Origin: JAVKDP01 sp040222185
GTDB lineage: Bacteria; Bacteroidota; Rhodothermia; Balneolales; Balneolaceae
Length of the DNA: 52,325 nt
Direction of reading: 5' to 3'
Assembly: GCA_040222185.1 (NCBI GenBank)
Contig: JAVKDP010000071.1
Coordinates: forward strand, 1 to 52,325
Shown here: piece by piece, positions 1 through 9,017 of the stretch
Layout of the letters: every line of letters begins with the position of its first letter
How positions within the stretch are numbered: position 1 is the stretch's first letter
Translations under genes and position numbers: made by a program
The notes under the pieces: model-generated
What the model saw: the letters and a program-made list of their open reading frames with translations, nothing else
Told to the model about the DNA's origin: nothing
The model's database searches: none

Positions 1-2
1 AA

Positions 3-650
3 AAGATTACTACTAAGTCAAAAATTCATGCATTTGGGCAACCAGTTTTAGATTTTACAGTATCTGAAGTAGCTAAGGTTGATGAGCTCAAAACTCGTGA
101 GCTTTTAAAAATTCCGAAGGATAAAACTATACTACTATATAGTCCATCTAGGTATCTTAAGTATAATGCAAATAAATCAGTAAAAGAGGAGCTAGACTAT
201 AGGATTGTGAACGATCCTATTTTTGAGATATTTGAGAGTTTAAGTCAGGAATTTGATTTTGAAGTTTTGATAAGGCCACATCCAAATGATACTGCCGAAA
301 AGTTCAAAGATTATGTGGACTCTTTGGCAAACTGTCGGATAGTAAATAATGAAGATGTTAGTTTATATGGAGCTTTAGCAATTTCAGATTTAGTTGTTGC
401 TTATAATTCTACTATAATGATAGAAGCAGTTCTTTCAGGAAAGCTATCCTTTCCTCACAACTATGATGAATCAGAGGAATACCACTTGCCTGAGTTAAAA
501 GATAAACCATTCATATATTCAAAAAATTTTGAAGAGCTTAAACGAAATCTAAAAAAAGCATTAAAAGGAGAGTTTAAGACTCCAAATACCAGAGACTTTT
601 ATGAAAAAGGTTCTGTTACGAAAATAATTGATCTTATAAATAGATTATAG
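3..650 (+). CDS. Partial GT-B-like surface polysaccharide biosynthesis protein (3' end only)
   Basis: The reading frame is open from base 3 to the stop at 648-650 with no convincing start, so this is the C-terminal ~215 residues of a gene that begins left of the window. A GTG at 207 is in frame but is probably internal. Visible are a strand-like ILLYSPSRY segment and an IRPHPND motif followed by VAYNSTIMIEAVLSGK. This arrangement is typical of the C-terminal Rossmann half of GT-B proteins related to CDP-glycerol glycerophosphotransferases and capsule glycosyltransferases. The polymerase gene starts 2 bases downstream, so it belongs to the polysaccharide operon. The exact donor and acceptor cannot be told from this fragment; a UDP-GlcNAc 2-epimerase-like fold is the main alternative. 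Confidence 0.6.
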   Translation, partial: KITTKSKIHAFGQPVLDFTVSEVAKVDELKTRELLKIPKDKTILLYSPSRYLKYNANKSVKEELDYRIVNDPIFEIFESLSQEFDFEVLIRPHPNDTAEKFKDYVDSLANCRIVNNEDVSLYGALAISDLVVAYNSTIMIEAVLSGKLSFPHNYDESEEYHLPELKDKPFIYSKNFEELKRNLKKALKGEFKTPNTRDFYEKGSVTKIIDLINRL

Positions 651-652
651 AT

Positions 653-1834
653 ATGATTTTTGTACAGAGTTTATTTTTAATACTGATACTAGCTTCGATA
701 GTATTTTTTCTTAGTAAGAATAAAAACTTTGTACCTCTTGGTATAATTATATTTTCAGCTCCGTTTATTCCTCCGTATGTATTTATACTGTCGTTGCTTT
801 TATACTTAGTATCACTAGTGTTAAAGTACCCCTATGTTAAGCTGTCCAAACAGAATAAGGCACTATTAGCTCTAGTTTTAGTTGTTCTTACTATCAATCT
901 CTATACATCTGTTTTAAATAGATACTTAGTAGAGGCCGCTACATTATTGATTGCTCTTGGCTACTTTATATTTTTAAACAGTCAAAAAATAGAATTAGAT
1001 GAAATTAGGGTGATTTTTAAGGGGTATTTTTTGGGAAGTATAGCTATCTCAATTTATTACTTTGTAATAAACACCCAGCCAATCACGAGCCATGTCACAC
1101 TACCTGTAGGGATATCGGGAACAATAAATTATACATCGTTTTATTTATACATAGGGTATATTATATATCCAATACTATTTGTACGGAATAGAGCTCAACG
1201 AATTTTAATTTTTGCCATTGGTATTGCTACAGTATATCTGTTCAAGACTAGATCGGTATTATTTATTTCTCTTTTTTCAATTGTTGCCCCCTACGTACAA
1301 TTTACCATAAGGCGGTTTATAACTGGCACTTTTGGGATAGGATTGGCGATCTATATAGTTCTCAGGTTGAATATTTTAAACCCAGATGACCCAAACGATA
1401 TTTTCTATAGTCTAGTGAATTGGAATCGAAATTTTTCTAACATGGAGAGACTATATTTGATAATTACAGGTATTGAACATGCTAAAGATAGTATTATTGG
1501 TTATGGATTTGGAGGGATAGAGAAGTTATTAGCTCAGGATACGCTAATACGAGGTAAACACCCTCATTTCCACAATACTCTTCTGAATATGATATTATCA
1601 TTTGGTTGGATTGGAACCGCACTTTATTATTTAATTTTTGTAAGTACTTTTTTGAAGTTATTGTTTTCTCCTAAGTCACTTAGTCCATTGTTTTTTAAAG
1701 TTTTTATAACTTTTCTGGCAGCAGTGTTTATTTATTCAATGATTGAATCAATTTTATTCAATGCTAGTCTATTTTTTCTTATCATTATACCAATCGGGGT
1801 GATTAATTCTTTAGTATTAAATAAAAAGAAGTGA
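653..1834 (+). CDS. Wzy/O-antigen-ligase family polysaccharide polymerase
   Basis: A 393-residue integral membrane protein with roughly ten hydrophobic segments spread over its whole length. Near residues 280-320 it has the region typical of Wzy_C/O-antigen ligase proteins: YGFGG, then HPHFHNTLLNM followed by a membrane helix, with the paired histidines usual for that family's large periplasmic loop. In such clusters this protein joins lipid-linked repeat units in the periplasm or ligates the polymer to an acceptor. It begins 2 bases after the upstream stop and is followed 7 bases later by the aldolase gene, so it is part of one operon. Polymerase is favoured over ligase because the neighbours make and start a repeat unit. 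Sequence alone cannot separate the two. Confidence 0.75.
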   Translation: MIFVQSLFLILILASIVFFLSKNKNFVPLGIIIFSAPFIPPYVFILSLLLYLVSLVLKYPYVKLSKQNKALLALVLVVLTINLYTSVLNRYLVEAATLLIALGYFIFLNSQKIELDEIRVIFKGYFLGSIAISIYYFVINTQPITSHVTLPVGISGTINYTSFYLYIGYIIYPILFVRNRAQRILIFAIGIATVYLFKTRSVLFISLFSIVAPYVQFTIRRFITGTFGIGLAIYIVLRLNILNPDDPNDIFYSLVNWNRNFSNMERLYLIITGIEHAKDSIIGYGFGGIEKLLAQDTLIRGKHPHFHNTLLNMILSFGWIGTALYYLIFVSTFLKLLFSPKSLSPLFFKVFITFLAAVFIYSMIESILFNASLFFLIIIPIGVINSLVLNKKK

Positions 1835-1841
1835 TTTTTAT

Positions 1842-2651
1842 ATGTTGAAGTTGATATTGATAACTGACTCATCAGAGGTGGCAAAAAAAGCAGAAGACTC
1901 TGGAGTTGATATTATAATGGTTGATTTAGAGATTAATGGAAAGCAAGAACGTCAAGGGGGATTAAATACTATAATTAGTAATCATTCTTTAGACTCTATT
2001 CCAGCTCTAAGAAAGGTACTAACGAAGTCAAAACTTATGGTTAGGATAAACCCTTTGTTTGACGGTTCTAAGGACGAGATAGATACTGTAATTGACATGG
2101 GAGCTGACTTAATTATGCTACCAATGTTCAAGTCTTACCAGGAGCTAAAGACAATTTATGACCTAATTGATGGAAGGTGTAAGCTAGTACCTTTATTTGA
2201 AACTACTCAAGCTTTGGCGAGAGTGGATGATATAATAGAGCTTACTGATGTAGAACATATCCATATTGGTTTGAACGACTTAAGGATAGGTCTTGGTATT
2301 AACTTTCTATTCGAAGTAGTTTCTGGTGGTATTGTAGAGTATCTTTCCACTAAGATGAAGAAGAAAAATATTCCGTTTGGTTTTGGAGGGGTTGCTAGAA
2401 TGGATTCGGGAGAACTACCAGGAAGACTGGTACTATCTGAACATGTTAGATTAGGTTCAGATGCTGTTATTTTATCAAGAGCTTTTCACAATAATTCAAA
2501 GACATTGAAAGAGTTGAATGAGAATGTTGATCTAGAGAAAGAAGTAAGAACATTACGTGAATACGAAAAAGAATATAGAAGTGGAGAAGTGAATTTATTA
2601 GAGAACCAAAAAGAGTTTAAGACTATAATAAATAGAATTATTTCTCTCTAG
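1842..2651 (+). CDS. HpcH/HpaI aldolase/citrate lyase family protein
   Basis: A 269-residue soluble protein with the (beta/alpha)8 pattern of the HpcH/HpaI (PEP-utilising aldolase) superfamily. Seen are MVRINPL (the strand with the conserved Arg), GADLIMLPMF, PLFETTQAL (metal-ligand Glu) and HIGLNDLRIGLG (metal-ligand Asp). Relatives cleave or form C-C bonds using pyruvate or acetyl-CoA-type enolates and a divalent metal. It sits between the polymerase and the initiating transferase with 7- and 1-base gaps, so it is translationally embedded in the polysaccharide operon rather than in a catabolic pathway. That suggests it makes an unusual acidic sugar or substituent, but the substrate is unknown. 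Confidence 0.75.
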   Translation: MLKLILITDSSEVAKKAEDSGVDIIMVDLEINGKQERQGGLNTIISNHSLDSIPALRKVLTKSKLMVRINPLFDGSKDEIDTVIDMGADLIMLPMFKSYQELKTIYDLIDGRCKLVPLFETTQALARVDDIIELTDVEHIHIGLNDLRIGLGINFLFEVVSGGIVEYLSTKMKKKNIPFGFGGVARMDSGELPGRLVLSEHVRLGSDAVILSRAFHNNSKTLKELNENVDLEKEVRTLREYEKEYRSGEVNLLENQKEFKTIINRIISL

Positions 2652-2652
2652 A

Positions 2653-3204
2653 ATGAGGGTTTTAGATATTACATTTGCTGTTATTGGTATAATACTTTTG
2701 TTACCAATTATGTTGGTCATTTCGGTATTGATTAAGTTTACATCCAATGGATCAGTGACATTTCATCATAAAAGAGTTGGAAGACATTGCCGCACCTTTA
2801 ATTGTCTAAAGTTCAGATCAATGGTTACCGGCGCTGATAGAATTGGAAGCTACATGACAGCAAAAAATGATAGTAGAATTACGCCCTTTGGAAGCTTTCT
2901 GAGAAAGTATAGCTTAGATGAGCTACCTCAACTATTTAATGTATTACTTGGGCACATGTCTTTAGTTGGTCCAAGACCTGATACACCGATGCAATTAGAT
3001 ATATATTCAGAAGAGGAAAAAGAATTAAGGCATTCTATTAGGCCCGGAATAACAGGTTTGGCTCAAGTACGAGCAAGGCATGTAGCAACAAATAAAAATA
3101 GATTAAGGTATGACCTGTTTTATGTTAGAAAACAATCGGTTGCTCTTTATTTTTGGATAATCTATAAAACAATTGTTAATCTTATAACTAAAGAGAGTTA
3201 TTAA
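2653..3204 (+). CDS. Initiating sugar-phosphate transferase, PglC/WcaJ C-terminal type
   Basis: A 183-residue monotopic phosphoglycosyl transferase that would move a sugar-1-phosphate from a UDP-sugar to undecaprenyl phosphate, the first committed step of repeat-unit assembly. It has one N-terminal hydrophobic segment (about residues 4-27), then KRVGRHCRTFNCLKFRSM, the DELPQLFNVLLG segment containing the catalytic Asp-Glu pair, and SLVGPRP, all hallmarks of the bacterial sugar transferase family. It lacks the extra multi-helix and CoA-binding N-terminal part of WbaP/WcaJ, so it is the minimal PglC-like form. It starts 1 base after the aldolase stop. Its stop shares a base with the next start (TAATG), indicating translational coupling. 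Confidence 0.9.
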   Translation: MRVLDITFAVIGIILLLPIMLVISVLIKFTSNGSVTFHHKRVGRHCRTFNCLKFRSMVTGADRIGSYMTAKNDSRITPFGSFLRKYSLDELPQLFNVLLGHMSLVGPRPDTPMQLDIYSEEEKELRHSIRPGITGLAQVRARHVATNKNRLRYDLFYVRKQSVALYFWIIYKTIVNLITKESY

Positions 3205-4967
3205 TGTGTGGAATTTTCGGGATTATTGAAAAAACAGGGAAAGAAATTGATAGTACTGAAATGCAAATTATGCATAAGGCCCAATTTCATAGAGGACCTG
3301 ATCATTTTGGCTATTTGAAAAATGAAAATATCTTTTTAGGAAACAATAGACTTTCAATAATTGATTTGAGTAATGGAAATCAGCCGTTTTATTCGGCTGA
3401 TGGAAATATTGCTGTACTACAGAATGGAGAGATTTTTAACTATCTAGAATTAAAAGAAGAATTAGTAAGAGATGGAGTTGAATTTCGTACTAATTCAGAT
3501 ACAGAAGTTATTCTGAAGCTTTATGAAAGATTTGGGATGCAAATGGTTAATAGATTGAATGGGATGTTTTCCATTGTGATCCTAGATAAAAAGAAGCAGC
3601 AACTTTTTTTAATAAGAGACCGCTTCGGTCTTAAGCCACTTTTTTATCATAAAGGGAATGAAAAATTTAGTTTCTCTTCTGAAATTAAATCAATTTTAGA
3701 GCTAGGTGTAGATACAGGACTAAACATTGAAGCAATGTTTTCTTTTCTCAGATACAATTTTGTTGCAGGAAAGGAATCAATATTCAAAAATATTTTCAAT
3801 GTAAGTCCTGGTCATTATTTAAAATTGGATACCGTAAGTGGTGAGTTAAATGAAGTCAAGTGGTGGGATCAAGAAAAAGAATTAGACAGGTTTAGTAGCT
3901 TACTGACCTCGAAAAATGCAATCGAGTTAACGAGAGAAACTATTTTTGACGCTATTAAAATAAGAATGAGGAGTGATGTTGAATACAGTGCTTTTCTATC
4001 TGGTGGTATTGACTCTTCAATCATAGTCTCTCAGATGAATAAGATAACAGATGAGAAGTTCAATACATTTACAATAGGTTTTGAAGGAAGTAAATTTGAC
4101 GAGTCAGAATTTGCAAATAGCGTTGCTTCACAATTAAATGTAAACCATAGATGCGAAAGCTTTTCGACTAACATTTTAGACTATTGGGATAAAGTGTTAT
4201 ATCATACTGAGCAGCCACATGGTGATGTATCATTCATTCCTTTATTTTTATTAAGCAGGTTTGCTTCTGAAAAAGATAGAGTTGTTTTGACAGGTGATGG
4301 AGCAGATGAGATATTTGGTGGGTATGAAAAATATTTGGAGTACGATAATTCAAAAGACTTCAAAGAACTTTATACAACTCAGTCTACATTGTTCTCAGAC
4401 AATGAGATTCTTGATTTATATCAAAATGGCTCCGTTTTACCAGAGGGTTCAATTGCAAAGATAATTGAAAGTGACCCTATGTTTAAAAGTGATATCATCA
4501 AAGGGTCCAGAAATAAAGCTATGTATATGGATACAGTTTTTCTTCTTCCATATAATAATCTGATCAAACCTGATAGAATGGGAATGGCTCACTCTATTGA
4601 ATTACGTACTCCATTTATGGATTATAGGGTTGTAAGTCTTGCATTAGCTATTAATTCGAGTTATAAGCTGAAAGGTGAAATTACTAAAAGTATTCTAAGG
4701 GAAACTTTTAAATCAGGTATACCAGATAAAGTATATCAGAGAAAAAAGCAGAAATTTATTGTGCCTCTCGATGAGAATAGAAAAAATATCGAATTGTTCT
4801 ATAGTAGCTTTAAAAATTCAGATTTATATAAGTTGGGAATATATTCTGATAAATTTTTAAAAAAGTTATATCTTGATCACTTAAATGGTAAAAAAAATAA
4901 TTACCGAAAGTTAAGAGCTATAGGAGCCATATCGAATTGGTATGAGATTTATAAGCAATATTTATAG
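3204..4967 (+). CDS. asnB: Asparagine synthetase-like glutamine amidotransferase (AsnB family)
   Basis: A 587-residue protein with an N-terminal class II glutaminase domain starting at Cys2 (MCGIFGII, then HRGPD and QNGEIFNY) and a C-terminal ATP-pyrophosphatase synthetase domain (FLSGGIDSS at about residue 264, then GDGADEIFGGY). It would transfer glutamine-derived ammonia to an ATP-activated carboxylate. AsnB homologues are frequent in exopolysaccharide and exosortase-linked clusters. There they are thought to amidate uronic acid residues rather than make free asparagine, which fits the uronic acid pathway downstream. Its start overlaps the transferase stop. A 67-base gap without an obvious terminator follows. 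The actual amide acceptor is inferred. Confidence 0.88.
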   Translation: MCGIFGIIEKTGKEIDSTEMQIMHKAQFHRGPDHFGYLKNENIFLGNNRLSIIDLSNGNQPFYSADGNIAVLQNGEIFNYLELKEELVRDGVEFRTNSDTEVILKLYERFGMQMVNRLNGMFSIVILDKKKQQLFLIRDRFGLKPLFYHKGNEKFSFSSEIKSILELGVDTGLNIEAMFSFLRYNFVAGKESIFKNIFNVSPGHYLKLDTVSGELNEVKWWDQEKELDRFSSLLTSKNAIELTRETIFDAIKIRMRSDVEYSAFLSGGIDSSIIVSQMNKITDEKFNTFTIGFEGSKFDESEFANSVASQLNVNHRCESFSTNILDYWDKVLYHTEQPHGDVSFIPLFLLSRFASEKDRVVLTGDGADEIFGGYEKYLEYDNSKDFKELYTTQSTLFSDNEILDLYQNGSVLPEGSIAKIIESDPMFKSDIIKGSRNKAMYMDTVFLLPYNNLIKPDRMGMAHSIELRTPFMDYRVVSLALAINSSYKLKGEITKSILRETFKSGIPDKVYQRKKQKFIVPLDENRKNIELFYSSFKNSDLYKLGIYSDKFLKKLYLDHLNGKKNNYRKLRAIGAISNWYEIYKQYL

Positions 4968-5034
4968 TTGGGGTGTTAGGATACATTGGAAATGTAGGGT
5001 ACATAAAAATGCTAATCTTTAATTAAATAATAAA

Positions 5035-6441
5035 ATGAAATCAACAAGAACATTAGTTATTGGTCTTGGACAACTAGGTCAGAAAGTGTTACAAAACATC
5101 AGTAACCAGTCAAATGATAAATTTGAATTAGTTTCTGCACTTGATGATGATAAATCAAAAGAGAATTTAGCTAAGGAATTTGGTTTCGAACATTTCGGAG
5201 CCTGCTCAGATCTAGAGCATATAGTTAGCGAGAAGAATATTGAATACGTAATTATTGCAATTACAAATGCTAATTCAAGATTTTTAAACAATCTGATTTA
5301 CCGCTGTTTAAGGTTAGAAATCAGAACTAGGTATATTACTGATGAGTATACTAAAATTGATGAGTTTGAGCATTTTAATACTCCGATAGTACATAAGAAC
5401 CTGAACGATCTTAAAGAATTTAAAGCAGGCGATGAATCAGAACAAAGTAAAGAAGATGTTGTTTTGGTTACCGGAGGCGCGGGCTATATCGGAAACCATT
5501 TAGTTAGGGATTTGCTTAATGAAGGCTTTAAAGTTGTGGTTTTAGACAGTTTTATCTTCAGCGACAATGCGCTTTCTGATCTAAAAGACAATCCTGATTT
5601 AAAAATTATCAATGGGCATATTGAAAATATTAGAGATGTTTTTGAATCGGTAAAAAATATCAAGTACGTAATAGCATTAGCTGCTATTGTTGGCGATCCT
5701 GCTTGTAGTATTGATGCTCAAAACACAATGATCATTAATTATGAGTCTACAAAAATTCTGGTAGAAGCGTGTAACTACTATGGAGTAGAAAAATTAGTTT
5801 TTGCTTCTAGTTGTAGTGTTTATGGAGCATCAAGTAATGGAAGTTATTTAGATGAAGATTCTACTCTTAATCCTGTTTCACTTTATGCAAGAACCAGGAT
5901 TTTTTCTGAGAAATATATTCTTGATCACGCAATAAACTTTTCGCCGGTAATTCTTAGGCTTTCAACAGTATTTGGATATTCCAGACGGATGAGGTTTGAT
6001 CTCGTAGTTAATCTATTCACAGTCAAATCAATTGTTGAAAAGAGAATCGAAATTTTTGGTGGTAATCAATGGAGGCCATTTGTGCATTGTCGTGATGTTG
6101 CTAAAGCATTTAAAATGGCAGCACTTGCTCCAGAAAATGTAGTGAGAGGTAATATTTATAATGTTGGGGATGAAAGTTTAAACTTCACAATCGATCAGAT
6201 AGGTGATAAAATTAAAACTATACTGCCTCAAACCGAGATTATTAACAACGGAGAAGTTGATGATCCGAGAAATTATAAAGTAAAGTTCAATAAAATTAAG
6301 AAAGACCTAGGCTTTGAAACCAGTTATGATTTGGAATCTGGTATTAAAGAAATGATCGAAATGATATATGAGAATAAGGATTTAGAGAAATACTCCGAGC
6401 AAAAGTTCTCTAACCTATTGACGTTTAAAGAATTAAACTAA
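5035..6441 (+). CDS. NAD-dependent sugar epimerase/dehydratase (extended SDR) fused to a PglF-like Rossmann domain
   Basis: A 468-residue two-domain protein. Residues 1-130 form a soluble Rossmann unit (VIGLGQLGQ at 8-16, LDDDK at 36-40, YVIIAI) resembling the NAD/CoA-binding domain found between the membrane part and catalytic part of PglF/CapD proteins. Residues 140-445 are an extended short-chain dehydrogenase with TGGAGYIG at 146-153, a SSCSVYG serine motif near 259-264 and Tyr284. The usual YxxxK catalytic lysine is Arg288 (YARTR). The SDR part resembles WcaG-type epimerases acting on nucleotide sugars. Both the fusion and the substitution are unusual. The product sugar is unknown. It is followed 12 bases later by the UDP-GlcNAc dehydrogenase gene. 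Confidence 0.8.
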   Translation: MKSTRTLVIGLGQLGQKVLQNISNQSNDKFELVSALDDDKSKENLAKEFGFEHFGACSDLEHIVSEKNIEYVIIAITNANSRFLNNLIYRCLRLEIRTRYITDEYTKIDEFEHFNTPIVHKNLNDLKEFKAGDESEQSKEDVVLVTGGAGYIGNHLVRDLLNEGFKVVVLDSFIFSDNALSDLKDNPDLKIINGHIENIRDVFESVKNIKYVIALAAIVGDPACSIDAQNTMIINYESTKILVEACNYYGVEKLVFASSCSVYGASSNGSYLDEDSTLNPVSLYARTRIFSEKYILDHAINFSPVILRLSTVFGYSRRMRFDLVVNLFTVKSIVEKRIEIFGGNQWRPFVHCRDVAKAFKMAALAPENVVRGNIYNVGDESLNFTIDQIGDKIKTILPQTEIINNGEVDDPRNYKVKFNKIKKDLGFETSYDLESGIKEMIEMIYENKDLEKYSEQKFSNLLTFKELN

Positions 6442-6453
6442 GGGATTTAAAAA

Positions 6454-7764
6454 TTGGCTGATACTAAACCAACTAAAAATATTGGAATTATAGGTTTAGG
6501 GTACGTCGGGCTTCCATTACTTAAGACTTTTCATGACGTTGGGCATAAAGTCTATGGGTTTGACATCGATATTGAAAAAATAGAAAAACTTCGAAGAGGT
6601 GAATCTTATATAAAGCACTTTTCAAATTCGGTTATAAACATTCTAAAAGACTCAAAAAAATGCCATTTCGAAAATGATTTTTCTTATCTAAGTAAAGTAG
6701 ATTATATACTAATATGTGTACCAACCCCATTAGGTCTATATAGAGAACCTAATATGTCATATGTAGAAGAAACTGCGAAGGTAATTTCTAATCATATAAG
6801 AAAAGGGCAGCTAGTAATTTTAGAATCTACAACATGGCCAGGTACAACTGATGAGCTCGTTACAGGAATTATTGAAGAAGGATCAGGTTTAATATCTGGA
6901 GAAGACTTTTTTATGGCCTACAGCCCAGAACGAGAAGATCCAGGAAATCCTGATTTTCATACTCGGACTATTCCTAAAGTAGTTGGTGCTTCTACAAAAA
7001 AAGCTCTAGAGTTATCAATCGATTTATACAGCTCTGCTATTGACTCCGTTGTGCCAGTATCATCAGCAAGGGTGGCGGAGTCAGCAAAGCTTCTCGAGAA
7101 TATTTTTAGATCAGTAAACATTGCGCTAGTCAATGAAATGAAGGTGGTAATGGACTCCATGGATATCGATATTCATGAAGTGATCGATGCTGCTGCTACA
7201 AAGCCATTTGGTTTTATGAAGTTTACTCCTGGGCCCGGGCTTGGAGGACACTGTATTCCCATAGATCCCTTTTATCTAACTTGGAAAGCTAAAGAGTTTG
7301 GTCTTAATACAAGGTTTATCGAGTTAGCAGGAGAAGTAAATGCTGCAATGCCACAATTTGTAATTGATAAAACTATATTGGCTTTAAACTCTCATGGGAA
7401 ACCTGTAAAAGGAAGTACTATTCTAGTCTTAGGTATTGCTTATAAGCCTGATGTCGATGATATGAGAGAATCACCGTCTTTTCTGATTATGGATAAGCTT
7501 GAAGAATTGGGTGCTGAAGTGAGCTATCATGATTCGTGGATACCTGAGATTCCTAGAAGTAGAAACCATTTAAAATGGATGGGTGAAGAATCAGTAATCT
7601 GGAGAGAAAGAGAAATTTCAGCATTTGATTGTGTAGTACTAGTAACCGATCATAAAAATGTAAATTATCAAGAACTACACTTGTGGAATGATTGTATTGT
7701 AGATTCGAGAAACGCCATGAAAGAATTTTCTCCCCGTCATTCAAATCACATTTTTAAGGCATAG
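6454..7764 (+). CDS. wbpA: UDP-N-acetyl-D-glucosamine 6-dehydrogenase (WbpA/WecC type)
   Basis: A 436-residue UDP-sugar dehydrogenase that oxidises C6 of a UDP-HexNAc to the uronate with two NAD+. It has GIIGLGYVGLPLL at the N-terminal nucleotide-binding fold, ICVPTPL, ESTTWPGTT and the catalytic-Cys loop GLGGHCIPIDPFYL, plus a C-terminal UDP-binding domain (GIAYKPDVDDMRESPS). These details match WbpA/VipA-like enzymes more closely than UDP-glucose dehydrogenase. The start is a TTG at 6454: the glycine-rich loop begins only about ten residues later and no upstream in-frame ATG exists before the previous gene ends. With the WbpB, WbpD and WbpE homologues downstream it starts the UDP-GlcNAc(3NAc)A pathway. 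Confidence 0.85.
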   Translation: MADTKPTKNIGIIGLGYVGLPLLKTFHDVGHKVYGFDIDIEKIEKLRRGESYIKHFSNSVINILKDSKKCHFENDFSYLSKVDYILICVPTPLGLYREPNMSYVEETAKVISNHIRKGQLVILESTTWPGTTDELVTGIIEEGSGLISGEDFFMAYSPEREDPGNPDFHTRTIPKVVGASTKKALELSIDLYSSAIDSVVPVSSARVAESAKLLENIFRSVNIALVNEMKVVMDSMDIDIHEVIDAAATKPFGFMKFTPGPGLGGHCIPIDPFYLTWKAKEFGLNTRFIELAGEVNAAMPQFVIDKTILALNSHGKPVKGSTILVLGIAYKPDVDDMRESPSFLIMDKLEELGAEVSYHDSWIPEIPRSRNHLKWMGEESVIWREREISAFDCVVLVTDHKNVNYQELHLWNDCIVDSRNAMKEFSPRHSNHIFKA

Positions 7765-7774
7765 TTTACTCCAT

Positions 7775-7806
7775 CACTCTACTTAAAGAGTGCTTTGTTC
7801 TTTTTA
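7775..7806 (+). terminator. Weak hairpin plus T-rich tail after the UDP-GlcNAc dehydrogenase gene
   Basis: CACTCT (7775-7780) pairs with AGAGTG (7787-7792) around a six-base loop, followed by CTTTGTTCTTTTT. The stem is only 6 bp, so this may be a partial terminator or pause site inside the operon. It lies in the 80-base gap before the next dehydrogenase gene. Confidence 0.35.
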
Positions 7807-7844
7807 AAGCTTTAAGTTAAATTTTCTAGAATTTAAGACTACTA

Positions 7845-9017
7845 ATGAATATAACCGTCGTAGGAACTGGATATGTTGGCCTTTCTCTCTCAGTGCTTCT
7901 TGCACAGCATAATAGTGTAATAGCGTTAGATATTGTTGAGGAGAAGATAAATAAAATCAAGAATCGAGAATCGCCAATCTCAGATCCTGAGATTGAGAGT
8001 TTTCTAAATACAAAAGAACTTAATCTCATAGCCACTCTTGATAAAGAAGAGGCGTATAAAAATGCTACCTATGTTATTATAGCAACTCCCACAAATTATG
8101 ATTCGGAAACGAATAAGTTTGACACAAGATCTGTTGAAACCGTTATAGAGGATGTTCTAGATATAAACCCTGACGCTATAATGGTAATAAAGTCTACAAT
8201 TCCAGTGGGGTATATAAAGAGCGCAAAGAAGAAGTTTAAGTGTGAAAACTTAATATTCTCACCTGAATTTTTAAGAGAAGGGAAAGCCTTGTATGATAAT
8301 CTTTTTCCATCAAGAATTGTTGTTGGAGAGAGATCAGAAAGGGCTAGAATCTTTGCTGATTTATTAGTCAGGGGTGCCGAAAAAAAGTCTGAAGAAATTC
8401 AGGTTTTATTTACAGACTCTACCGAGGCTGAGGCTATAAAGCTTTTTTCTAATACTTATTTAGCAATGCGTGTGGCATATTTTAATGAGCTTGATTCTTA
8501 TTGTGAATCACATGGTTTGAGTGCTGTGCAAGTTATTAACGGAGTAGGTCTAGATCCTAGAATTGGGGATCATTATAATAATCCATCATTTGGATATGGT
8601 GGATATTGCCTACCAAAAGATACAAAGCAACTACTGGCGAATTTTCAGGACGTTCCAAATAACTTAATCCGGGCTATAGTAGATGCGAATACTACAAGAA
8701 AAGATTTTATCGCAAATCAAATACTAAAGAAGAAGCCTAAAGTAGTAGGAATATATCGACTTGTTATGAAGCAAGGCTCAGATAATTTTCGAGCGAGTGC
8801 CATTCAAGGAATTATGAAGAGAATAAAGGCTAAGGGCATTGAGGTGGTAGTATATGAACCATATTTAATGGAGACTGAATTCTATCATTCAAAAGTGATA
8901 AAGGATATTGACACTTTTAAGAAAGTATCAGATGTAATTGTTGCAAACCGGATGGTCAAGGATATTGAAGATGTAATTGATAAAGTATACACAAGAGATC
9001 TTTTTGGTAATGATTAA
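7845..9017 (+). CDS. ugd: UDP-glucose 6-dehydrogenase family protein
   Basis: A 390-residue nucleotide-sugar dehydrogenase, the usual length of short Ugd enzymes, expected to convert UDP-glucose to UDP-glucuronate with two NAD+. Visible are the N-terminal VVGTGYVGLS dinucleotide loop, IATPTNYD, KSTIPVGY, FSPEFLREG and the catalytic-Cys loop YGGYCLPKDTKQL. The features EFLREG and CLPKDT are characteristic of the UDP-glucose branch and differ from the upstream WbpA-like enzyme. Having both dehydrogenases implies at least two uronic acids in the polymer. Its last 8 bases overlap the next gene, indicating coupled translation. Confidence 0.85.
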   Translation: MNITVVGTGYVGLSLSVLLAQHNSVIALDIVEEKINKIKNRESPISDPEIESFLNTKELNLIATLDKEEAYKNATYVIIATPTNYDSETNKFDTRSVETVIEDVLDINPDAIMVIKSTIPVGYIKSAKKKFKCENLIFSPEFLREGKALYDNLFPSRIVVGERSERARIFADLLVRGAEKKSEEIQVLFTDSTEAEAIKLFSNTYLAMRVAYFNELDSYCESHGLSAVQVINGVGLDPRIGDHYNNPSFGYGGYCLPKDTKQLLANFQDVPNNLIRAIVDANTTRKDFIANQILKKKPKVVGIYRLVMKQGSDNFRASAIQGIMKRIKAKGIEVVVYEPYLMETEFYHSKVIKDIDTFKKVSDVIVANRMVKDIEDVIDKVYTRDLFGND

